64,000 nt of DNA from Rattus norvegicus. Its lineage: Eukaryota > Chordata > Mammalia > Rodentia > Muridae. The notes beneath the pieces were generated by a model. That model ran no database searches. It saw only the letters and a list, made by a program, of their open reading frames with translations, and had not been told where the DNA came from. Positions 23,781 to 33,800 of the stretch are shown here, piece by piece (within the stretch, counting starts at the first letter, position 1; each line of letters starts with the position of its first letter). The stretch is taken from assembly GCF_036323735.1 (NCBI RefSeq), contig NC_086019.1:241408602-241472601 (forward strand), in the 5' to 3' direction. Position numbers and translations under genes: made by a program.

Positions 23781-23798
23781 GAAGGGAGGGAGGGAGGG

Positions 23799-23870
<72 letters not shown>

Positions 23871-23880
23871 GGGGGAGACT
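23781..23880. repeat. (GGGA)n/(GA)n purine tract
   Basis: GGGAGGGA units pass into about 30 GA units, then GGAGGGGGGA. The Ser/Leu-rich minus-strand frame across it is an artefact. Confidence 0.95.
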
Positions 23881-25876
23881 CCAGCGTGCCATGGGAACAT
23901 TCTGATGTTATGCTGGTATCTGCCATTGTTGAAACAGGAATAAGAAGAAGCACTGAGCTTCTTGACAGGCGATTCCCAAAAGGAAAGAGGACAGACTTTT
24001 CTAATGCTTCCCTGATGGCTAACAGAAGCAAAATGGGAAGTGCAGGTCTCAGGCCTCCCTACTGATCTGTTTCTCCCAGTTGGATAATAATAGACTCCTT
24101 AATTCCTCTTACGAGCCTATGCTGTTTCTACCCATACTGATAGGGCAACTTTCTTCTTTCTCATCCCCGGTGAATGTGGTCCTTTGATGCACTTTCTCTC
24201 AGAGAAGAGAGGAAGATTTGGGATTTGTTCATTTAAAGGAGAGAAGAAAAAAGAACTTCGATTTGGGCCACCCAAGGTTCCAAAGGGATCCCCCCCAGAG
24301 CTCGAGAGCTCACCATCTCACGATCTCAGGGTCACGAATGCGTCATGACAGTTACAAACGGGCTGTCTTCAGCAGTACCTGGGTTTCTGTCAGGCACACA
24401 TTGTTCTTTTCTGCTGCCCTCTTTTTCATGCCTGTATGTGCTGGGTCTGTCTGCACCCTATAAAAGATGGGTGTGCTTGCTTGATTTGCATTTAACTGTT
24501 ATCTGTGCCGCCAAGACTTTGTGGTGCCGACTCGAGTGCTTGCTGTCTCCGTGGTTCTGTCCGCTGCCACTGTGTATCTATCTCCACGTGCTTATGTCAT
24601 CGAACCCGTGAAGCAAAACCTGGAGCCCGTCCTTCAGGATGCCCTGTTCCCCTGCCCCCGCACCTCAGGGCATGTTGGGGAACAGCTGTCCCCCACCATT
24701 CCCTGCCCATGAAGATGGGACAGATATCGTGTCCAACACAGAGATGCACCCATCTCAAGGAGTTAAGTGGTTACAGGCTCACAGCCGGACGCCAGAGACG
24801 CAGGCACAATAACTCCAGGTGACTAAATGGAATTTCGTGAACCAGAACAAAGTGAAATCGTGTATGGTATTAGCTAATGTGAAGGGTTTTCTTGAGTTTG
24901 ACAAGCCTAATGGAGTTTCTGCAGTGAGTAGAGTCTTTTTAGAGTCAAGATTCTGGGTTTTATTTCCACAAAGCTAAGAAAATGTCTGTCCTCTCTCAGT
25001 TGTTCATTCTTTCTTCTCTCTCACTTGCTCTCTGTCCTTTTACCTATCTCCCCCAACCCCCTCACGTCCATGTGAATTAGAGGCCTGGATGAATCCTAAT
25101 ACATAGGTATTATGGGCACTCCCTTTGTCACTGACCTCCAACTCCCTCCCATCCTAAAGAATGTTCTAGAGATTCTGCATATTCATTTTAGAAGATACTG
25201 ACTCAAATTTGAAGATAAAAATAGGTTTCTGCATTTCAGTATTTATTTAAATTGTATGTATCTATTGTGAACATTAGCAGATGCAATTTGGGTCTGGTAT
25301 TCAAGAACAGTTGCCCAAGTGAATAGCTGTTTTATGGTTTTATGTGGTATCAGAACTTACTTTTCCACTTGATTAAAACTTCTTCATCATTTCATCCTGG
25401 CCTGAACCCTCTGTCAGCCTTCAAAGACAAGAATCCCTTCTCCTCCAATTATTCTCAAAATCCAAACATAATCTACTTGGTCTCAGAGTTATTTGGTACC
25501 AACTAACCAAAAGTCATTGGGTAGTCCCACCAATAGAGCACGTGGCTAGCAAAGCTAATGATACAGTTTCTTTAAAATGAGTTTGGTGATTTTTTTTTCC
25601 TTCCCAAGTGGGATTACTTAGACAGATACTTTACTGAAACAGCTCTCCTCTGATATATAAGAGATTAGCAGCAAAGCCTAAAGAGGTGGAGTGACCTCAA
25701 AGATCACAATATGATATCACATTTGAAAGGTGAAGGATTAAATATTCAGTCTCAGATATGACAAGAACATCCCTAATTAGAGATAAAGAGTCAATTACAG
25801 TTGATGGAGAGCTATGTTCCATGTCAGTTCTTAGCCAGCCAGGGTTGCTCTCACAAAGAACACTGAAGCTGTTTTC
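23881..25876. other. Unique sequence with a CpG-bearing, TATA-containing patch
   Basis: The 24290-24810 part has more CpG than its surroundings and contains CCCTATAAAAGATGG near 24458. Several short plus-strand frames overlap there without domains. The rest (24810-25876) is AT-rich and unremarkable. Confidence 0.35.
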
Positions 25877-25920
25877 CTTCCTTCCTTCCTCCCTTCCTTC
25901 CTTCCTTCCTTCCTTCCTTC

Positions 25921-25958
<38 letters not shown>

Positions 25959-25996
25959 CTCTTTGTTTCTTTTCTTTCTTTCTTTCTTTCTTTTTG
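25877..25996. repeat. (TTCC)n/(TTTC)n polypyrimidine microsatellite
   Basis: TTCC units change into TTTC units around 25921. Long Phe/Leu/Ser (plus) and Lys/Glu/Arg (minus) frames are products of the repeat. Confidence 0.95.
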
Positions 25997-26585
25997 TAGT
26001 AATTTTCAGAAGACTCAGGAACCATTAATTAACCTTGAAAGTAATAGTAAAAAAATGCTAATGCAGAATCCAAGGGACGTCAGCTCTCCCTGCACAGCCT
26101 CTGAGTTCCCTTGATGCTCCTACTAATCCAGATACTGATGCACATGGCTCGACCTATCATACGGTGTATCGGTCAGTACTGTCCATACTGTTGGAACTGT
26201 TACCGGCTTCTCTGAAGCAGGCATAAACAGTCTCTCCTAATCAAAAAGTCTTACCATGCCTCTAAAGAAAGAAAATGTTACCAGCCCCCTACTTCTCCCC
26301 CCTAGTAATGTGATCAAAGTTTTAGGAGAACACATACATAGTCTAAAACATGCAAAGTACATTGTTTTTTTTATAATGTAATTGATACAAAAGTTCCATT
26401 TGACTAGTTTGTAATTAGACTGGAAATCTGCACCTAACACAATATAGCAAATAATACTGAGTAATAACTGAAATTTTTCATTGGAATAATTACTTCTTTA
26501 GGTTGCCTCTCACATGTCACGAGAAATCCAAGTGGCTTCTGGTCTTGAAATCTATGTATATATTAGAGAATAAATGGTGGGGGGG
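25997..26585. other. Unique intergenic sequence
   Basis: No gene, repeat or motif is recognised. Confidence 0.4.
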
Positions 26586-26690
26586 GGTTGGGGATTTAGC
26601 TCAGTGGTAGAGCGCTTGCCTAGGAAGCGCAAGGCCCTGGGTTAGGTCCCCAGCTCCGAAAAAAAGAACCAAAAAAAAAAAAAAAATGGT
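26586..26690 (+). mobile_element. Young ID element (plus)
   Basis: Near-consensus ID with the intact A box TAGCTCAGTGGTAGAGCG and a B box with one change (GGGTTAGGTCCCC). The tail contains the AGAACC interruption seen in other rat ID copies. AAATGGT(G/A)GGG-type flanks suggest a short target-site duplication. Confidence 0.92.
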
Positions 26691-26830
26691 AGGGACTGGA
26701 GAGATGACTCAGCACTTAAAAGCACTACCCAATGTTTGGACTCATGGGGCACTAAACACATGGGGTCAAATTGCATGCATGCAAACAAAACACTCAGACA
26801 TAAAATAAAAGCAAATCATTCTTTAAAATG
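26691..26830 (+). mobile_element. B2/B3-type SINE (plus)
   Basis: It starts GGACTGGAGAGATGACTCAG and ends with an AAAATAAAAGCAAATCATTC-like tail. The middle is diverged and shortened. Confidence 0.55.
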
Positions 26831-27204
26831 ACCAAAGATGAAGTTACTATTTGAAATGTCTTCGTTTATTAAATCATCATCTTCTGTGTTCAAAAACAGA
26901 AAATCATCTTCATTGCTTTGGGGATGAAATCAATAAACTTCGGTATTTCTGGATAATGTGAGTCCTCTGTTAAAGGCTTCACTACTTCCTATCTGCCCAC
27001 TGCCCACACCCAATTTTTATTTCCAAGTCATATTTGGGTGGGCAGCCATTCCTTGAGGACATCTTCAGATGAGATTCATTATATAAAAACTAATTCTTCT
27101 CCTGGATAGAGGTGACTACAGCCACAGCCTATTATCAAATTACCAACTGGCTTATGAAGCTTCTGGAATGTTCCCAAGAGGAAGACGCAAAGGAACCTTT
27201 AAAA

Positions 27205-27332
27205 GCTGTTGTAGGAGCTGGATTTGGTGATAGAAGCTTTTAGTCCCAGCATTTACAAGGGGAGGCAGGAGTACTACAATTTCCAGACAAGCCTGGAGTA
27301 TAATGAGAGTCTCAAAACAAAATAAAACAAAC
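27205..27332 (+). mobile_element. B1 SINE (plus)
   Basis: Diverged B1: TTTTAGTCCCAGCATTTACA, GGGAGGCAGGAGTACTACAA, AAGCCTGGAGTATAATGAGA, then an AAAACAAAATAAAACAAAC tail. Confidence 0.75.
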
Positions 27333-27349
27333 CCAAGGAAGGATATGGT

Positions 27350-27438
27350 GGTTGGCAAGATTTACAAGTCAAGAGCGCCCTCTTGTGGGGATTGGTTGGC
27401 AAGATTTACAAGTAAAGTCAAGAGCGCCCTCTTGTGGG
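27350..27438 (-). promoter_or_regulatory. Tandemly duplicated CTCF-like motif
   Basis: The 14-mer CCACAAGAGGGCGC (minus strand) occurs at 27375-27388 and again at 27424-27437. It fits the CTCF core CCASYAGRKGGCRS at 13 of 14 positions. Both copies sit in a 44/49-bp direct duplication starting GGTTGGCAAGATTTACAAGT (27350 and 27394), the second copy carrying five extra bases. Both motifs point the same way, in the Ch25h-Lipa intergenic interval. Occupancy is not shown by sequence alone. Confidence 0.55.
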
Positions 27439-28929
27439 AATGAAAGCAGTGATTCCCCACACCCCTTCATTCCCTATTGTGATGAAAAAACTGCTCTTTT
27501 TCCTTTCCTTCATTCTCCGTTTTAATTAGAACACAAACAAACAATGAATTTTTCCCTTCCCCTTTCTTTCTCCATTCTTCATCAATTCCTCAGAAGAATA
27601 CACCTTAGAGATGGGCCACAAACAGGCAGGCTTATAATAGAGCACTTGATCTAGGCCAAAAGGCAAGGAGATCGAATATTAACTTTTCCTCCCCATAGGC
27701 TGCAGCCCTGTGTAGATCTTTATGTTCTGCTCAACATAGGACTTGATAAGCCGGCCGAAAAGACCCCCAGGGAGGGGATCTCACAGATTCCAAGAGAAGC
27801 TAAGTAACACTAGGAAGGCTGGTGGGAATGGTTCAGTAGTGGAGCGTTTGCCTAGAACATGCGAAGCTGACCCCTAGCAGGATGGTGTGTGGGCAGGAGA
27901 GTGTTGGCCAAAGGCATATGCATCAAGGAGGAGAGACTACATATGGAAGCAAACAGGAACCAGAAGCCACCGTGACCAGAGCAGCCGTCTGGTGTCTGTA
28001 CCTGTGGATTTCTCCACCTGTTTCTCTACAAAAAAGTTTCCAGCTCAAAGCCTGAAAAGAAGATAAAGTCAGGCAGTGGAAGGCATTGCTGTACACCCAC
28101 TGCTCATCCCAGGACCGGGGCTATCCACACAGTCTCCAGGACACGTGGGGAAGCCCTTTAACACCGACTGCAGCTGGAAAACCCACGTCACGTACGGCGT
28201 CCCCTCGCATGCTCTCCACACTTCTGGGGAAATGACGGCTAGCAATTCCAAGTCGCTGTCCCTGTTTTTCAGCTCTGTGCTTCCTTGACAAAGCTGTTTT
28301 GCCCTGGTCAGGGAGGCGGGTGACTTCTCAGGAGGAGCACTCGGTGCTCTCTCAGTCCTTCAGTCCTTTCTGAGATTGCCAGGAAAAAAATGTACGGACG
28401 TTGTACCAGTCCTTGGGCCTACCCGGGTGCTCTTGTTCTCAAGTATCTAACTCAAAGCATGCACCCGCTGTCAGGCCTCGTGTTGTCGCTGTAATGAAAG
28501 CATCCTTAACACTCAAGAGTATTGGAAGTGGACCGTGGTATGTACTTTGTACACAAGTGCAGACTAGTGTGAGCCCTCTGCCGTCCTTTCGAAGCACTAA
28601 GACATGAACTGTCTCTGTCAGCTTTCTTTGTTTTCATTTGTTCAAGGAAGAGGTGACAGTCCAAGGTTCTGCCTGCATCTAGCTGTTGTCTGGGCAAGGT
28701 TTCTATTACTGCTCGGTCTGGAATGAGTCTCAATAACATAGACCATGCAGCCAGACCCAGCCCTCTCTAGGCCCAGCATCCCCTTCCCTTCTCCCAAATT
28801 GTTCATGGACTGTATAATTGAAGTTTTGGAGGTTGGGGAGAGTAGAGAAAGAAAATCTTATGTCCTGACAAAAGAAAAGAATATAGGCTAGCCATCGAAA
28901 AGCAAACACCAGCACACGGATAGATGTTC
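27439..28929. other. Intergenic sequence 3' of Lipa
   Basis: Mostly unique. It holds an old ID-like relic near 27815-27875 (AATGGTTCAGTAGTGGAGCG). No further gene is seen. The inferred Lipa poly(A) site marks the right border. Confidence 0.45.
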
Positions 28930-30644
28930 AGGCCTGTGAGGCTGAGATTTATTGAAAAGTTTAAATGTGAACCTTTACAATGTTACCAAGTCATATCGTC
29001 CTGCCTTCCTTAGGAGTCGACACAAAGCGATATCCCTGAATCTGTGGTGACTACGTCAGAAAACTTATCCACTGTCCAGCTGACGGCAGCCGTCGCCCAC
29101 GAGCCCGGTGAACAGTCGAGGGCTTCCCCATATGCAGGCGCAGAGCAGGCTCACTAAAACATTGTGCACATAAACACTGATTCTCCAAGCGAAATTCCTG
29201 AGCCGAGCTCTGTCTGAAAACATCCGCTTCATCTCTGGGGAAAGGAACTGGGATGCTTGTCACCGGCAGCCAGCCCTGCTTCTCAGATCAGAGGCACTGT
29301 CGCTGTCACTACAGCCACATTCACTTGGGGCAAATTAGTGGTTTGTCCCTCCACAGAACGTTCTCCACAGAAAAGGGATCCGACTACACATGCGGAACCA
29401 ACACAGTTTATCATGTCATTCTTCAAGATTCTTTTTTTTTATTTTTAAATCAGTGCAAACCGCTTTCAAGAGTCTGGGCTCTTTTTTCTTTTATTCTATT
29501 CATTTTTGTCTTGGCTTGGCCTGAAAAATCTAAATATTCACTAAATGCTTGCTACTGAGGTCTGATGAGATTGAAGAGAGAATGTTTACGCCTGGAGAAG
29601 CTGGGATAACACTGGATTTCACTAGGTAGCTACTGCATAAAGACATGAAAATGTTGTTCGGATAGGTAAACACAGGAACTCTCTAAGCCCTCTGAGGCTA
29701 ACAGATGAGAACTGAGTACTTTAGGGTTTTTTTTTTCTTCTTCTCCTTTGTCTTTGGTTTTGTAGAGACAAAGTCTCACTCTCCAAATGAACCCTAAATG
29801 TAACAGCAGCCTCCCTGTCTCAATCTCTGGAGAACCTGGACTGCAGGTTTGTCAAGCTCAGAGCGAGGAGTTTCTCCTAGCATGTTCAAGTCACTGGCAG
29901 ATTGATTTTTGCTCACAAACAACAGCTTGAAATGTCTTGTGCTCGTTCACTTGCATTGGGTGGGAACATAAAGGTAATTGAGCAGCTTTTCGATCACAGA
30001 GGGTTTGAGGCAATGGTTTGGTGAAGAAAGGGCTTGCTATTCAAGCATGAGAACCTGAGTTCCTGTCCCTAGAACCAGTGTAAAAATGCTGGCTGGGACA
30101 TCACCCTCCGTAGACCTGGTGAGGGGGAAGGTAGAGACGGACAGATTCTGGAGGCTCCCTGGTCAGCCAGTCTAACTGGAATAGCAAGCTACTGACTGGT
30201 TCGTCGAGAGACCAGGTCTCAAAAAGTAAAGTGGAAAGTGTCTGAGGAAGATACCCTGATGTGAGCCCTTACCTCCACACAAGGAGGCTCTGGCCAGCAC
30301 AGGGCACACACATAGGCATGTATATGCACAGCATGCAGACACCGAAAACGACCGTAAAAAGTAAACAAGAGGATTGCAATGGCTTCTTCACGTAACACCC
30401 ATACTTTCTAAAAACTTCAAAGGCATCGCTGGTTGTGACTCTGGCTTGTCAGTCAGAATGAAGCAGAAGACAGCCAGCGTGCTTCTTACTGACCAGACCC
30501 ATGTATGTCTTCAACATCATCGTTTTCTTGCACATAAAAAATACAAATGATCTAGACCAGGAAAACACAAGTATTTTGCAGGAATTAAGCAAACATCTGT
30601 CCTTTTTTCCCCTAGTGAAGGGGAAGCATCTCAAGTCTTGGCAC
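28930..30644 (-). other. Lipa: Lipa 3' UTR (inferred end)
   Basis: An AATAAA (minus strand) at 28948-28953 is followed by a CA-containing cleavage region and a GT-rich tract (GTGTGCTGGTGTTTGC) near 28905-28925, a good poly(A) layout. This gives a 3' UTR of about 1.7 kb. Other AATAAA hexamers at about 29438-29443 and 29490 could give shorter forms. A B4 SINE lies antisense at 30005-30350. Confidence 0.55.
30005..30350 (+). mobile_element. B4-type composite SINE (plus), inside the Lipa 3' UTR
   Basis: The tRNA-like head AGAAAGGGCTTGCTATTCAA is followed by a B1-like body (GAGACCAGGTCTCAAAAAGT) and a CA-rich end (ACACATAGGCATGTATATGC). It is antisense to Lipa transcription. Confidence 0.6.
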
Positions 30645-30878
30645 TCACTGGTATTTCTTCATTAGACTGACTACTTCATTATACAGCCTCCAGGGGGCAT
30701 CCAAACCCCAGATAAAATCCAGATGGTCCCACTCGGGAATGTTCTTGTGGTACACTAACGTGGGGATTTCAGTCAGTAAGATATTGATGTCACTGGTGTC
30801 TGCCAGCCAGTCCTTGCCCCCGCTCCATAAAGCAGTGGGTAGTTGCATGTCTTTTATGCTGTACAAGGGTGGATAACT
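30645..30878 (-). CDS. Lipa: Lipa last coding exon (exon 10)
   Basis: Codes residues 321-397 (starting SYPPLYS) and ends with TGA at 30645-30647 after KKYQ. The acceptor is TTTTCTTGTAG before AGTTATCC. It carries the catalytic Asp343 (in GGKDWLAD) and His372 (in EWDHLD), and the conserved end WGLDAPWRLYNEV. The intron on its 5' side is about 0.8 kb. Confidence 0.96.
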   Translation of the reverse strand, partial: SYPPLYSIKDMQLPTALWSGGKDWLADTSDINILLTEIPTLVYHKNIPEWDHLDFIWGLDAPWRLYNEVVSLMKKYQ

Positions 30879-33800
30879 CTACAAGAAAAAAAAATCACAG
30901 AAAGCTTCGCAATTATTCTTGCTATAATTTTTTAAACCATAATAAATGAAACCTCCATTGAAAAACGAATGTCTAGTAAGTCTGATTTGAAAGTAAAAAA
31001 AAAAGATTTTAATTAAAAAAAAAAAAACAACACATTTTAAGAACTGCTTCCAGGATGTTTTTCAGATAATCGTTATAAGAAGTGGAGTTGTGGAGATGTT
31101 CCCTTCTGCTGCACGGTAGGGACCACTTAATCCCCAAGGAGTATCACAGTTTTCCCTAGATGTGGAGTCAAGGCAGTAGATGCAACTGAACAGGGAGGCA
31201 CTGTGGGCTCATCTCCTGGTGCCCTCTCCCTCTCAATGTAAGAGACGTCCCACAAATCCTCTCCGTGCCTCCATTTTCTGAACTTTAAGCCACAGACAAG
31301 GGCTACCTCAAGAATTAAGAAAAGCAGAGAGAAAGGTTCTCGGACTTTAGGAAACTCGGTGACCAAAAATGGAAATTTTATTTGCACAGAGAAGAAAAGG
31401 CTTAAAAGCCATGTGATAGGTCTGAGGTCTGGAGTCTAGCAAGCTGACAGCAGCCCAGTGGCTTTCCGGTCCTAAGGAGTTTGTTTATGACCCCATTGAA
31501 TCACAAGGAACCCTTATTTACAGCCAAAAAGATGGAGACAGGAGACCTGGGCTGACAGATGTGGAAAGATCTGTGTGAACTGAGGGAAAACGTCATAACC
31601 AGGCAATTCTGCCAAGAACATTCTCCTGCCCAGAAGCTGAGCCCAACTGAGTTGTGGTGAGTTTTCAAAGCCCATTTTAATTAAAAGTCTTACCTGATTG
31701 TAATGAAAATAATTCTTGTCACTGCTTCCCCAGTCAAAAGCTTGAAGCTTATGGTATTTAACAACCTAAAAGATAGTAAAATTTGGGGTGAAAAAAACTC
31801 AGCAGACATTGACATTTATAAGATAATGTAAGAGCTTGCTAGAGTTAATTAGGGTCTCAGAGATGTTACTCCCCAATCTGGGTCTATTTGTCATTTCCAG
31901 ATAATTATTTAAGATAAATTTAAAACTGGACTATGGCTTCCTTTACCACATGACTGAATTTCTGACTGAACGGTTGGGAAAGAAGTTAGGAGCAGAAGGG
32001 TTTCCCCTATGAGAAGACCTTTGTCTGTGTGGAGGTTTTCCGCTAAAATTTGCTTCTTGGGCATTTTTAAGGAGTTAGTGATTTCATGTGGAGATGGCCA
32101 TGCACACTGACAGTTTGGACGGTGAACTGTAAAAGATGTATTGCCAAGTGACATGGTATCTATCATGGTTGGCACCCAGCGTGTTTGTTCTCTGATGTTC
32201 AAACAACAATGAAATTAGTGACGGGTATGCAGACTTTAGCTCACCACTTTCTCACACATCACATGGAGAAAGCACCAGGTGAGCAGGGAATAGCTTTGTG
32301 ACTTAGCCTGCATCGGGGTGCTCAGCTATCTGCACTATTTTAAAGAGTTAATCAACAAAAAACAGCGCATTTCAAACAGCGGATGAAATCGGAATGATCT
32401 GAGTTAATTATTAATAAGCAGATCCTAGGAACACACCTCCAGAATTCAGATCCTGGATAGGTGCGTGGGATAGGGCCGGGAGCCTATTTTCATCTGTGTC
32501 CTCAGTGGCAATGGTTAGCAAGGTAAAGCCAGGTGAGGATGGGACTCTTCCAAGAGAAACAAGTACCCAGGCTCTAGGCAGGGCTGGAGGGAGGGCGTGT
32601 GGAGAGGCAAGAATAGATTTGGCTGGGGGACAAGAGAATAAACTTGTCAGATTCAGACTAAAGGATGCTACGATTGACAATTTGACCAAATTTGGAATTA
32701 ACTAAGAGACATCTCTAGGCATGGCTATGTCTATGAGGATGTTTCCAGGCAGATATATCTGAGGAGGGAAGATCTAGCCTTCATGGGCATGTGTGGCATC
32801 TCATGGTCTAGGGTCCTGGACTGAATTTAAAAAAAAAAAAAAACAAACAAACCATGGAACATGAACTGAGTACCTGACCTCTGGTATCAAAGTCCAGCAG
32901 GAGAGCCCAGTGGGAGAGCAATAACCAGAAGACACTAGAAAATAGCTGTACAGAGTAACCCCTGTATAGACAGAGGGACATCACAGTGATCAGAAGGGCA
33001 AAAGGCACAGGACTGTCTCCACTTAGCTGTGGATTTGGAAATGCTGAGATCACAACTTGGCTATGCTATGGCCCTCAGCTGCAGTCTTTGACCAAGATCA
33101 GCTGATTAAAGAGGCCAGAATCAGAACAGACAGTTGGATTATAGCCAGTTCACCTACTCTCATCCAAATTCAGTGCTCATGGGGGGCCAGGGACACTGAG
33201 AATGAAATACGACCCTTCTGTGACGATGACATAGAGTGGGATCAGGGCAGCCACAGTCTCAACACAGCCAAGGGACCCTGAAAGGCCAGGCTGAGACATC
33301 TTAGGGAATGGGGCCTTTTTGAAGACATGTCCAAATAGAGGCAAACTATTCACACACCTTGGGGCAATTTTAGTATGAGGACTTGTGGAGAAAACAAGTG
33401 ATCATAAACAGAAACACATTTGAGAGCAGCAGGGCCCTGAAAGAAGGACTCAGCAAACCGAGGCCCTAATGCATCATCTAAGTGGTGAATGTGAGCTGCA
33501 GTCAGGGCGCAGACAGCTTGCATTCTGGGGCCCCTGCTCTAAGCTGCAGCTCTGTCACCTGACGTTTAGCTTTCCTGACATAACAATAGTGTAAGAGGTA
33601 GCTCCTTAAGAGAAGCTTTCGAGAGCACAGCTCATATTAGCCAGTGTCTCTCACCTCACTTCTACAGATGAGGCTCCCACCCCTATCAGTTGACTTGCAC
33701 ACCTGACTAGAGGAAGAGGTGGGACTTGCACACCTGGCAGAGCTTTTAGAAATACAGATCCCCGTGGATGAAAAGGGCTGAACGACTGATCAATACGACA

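Noticed and set aside
23540..24031. 163-codon Ser/Leu-rich minus-strand frame
   Set aside because: Produced by the (GA)n tract read as CT on the other strand, and by decayed L1 sequence.
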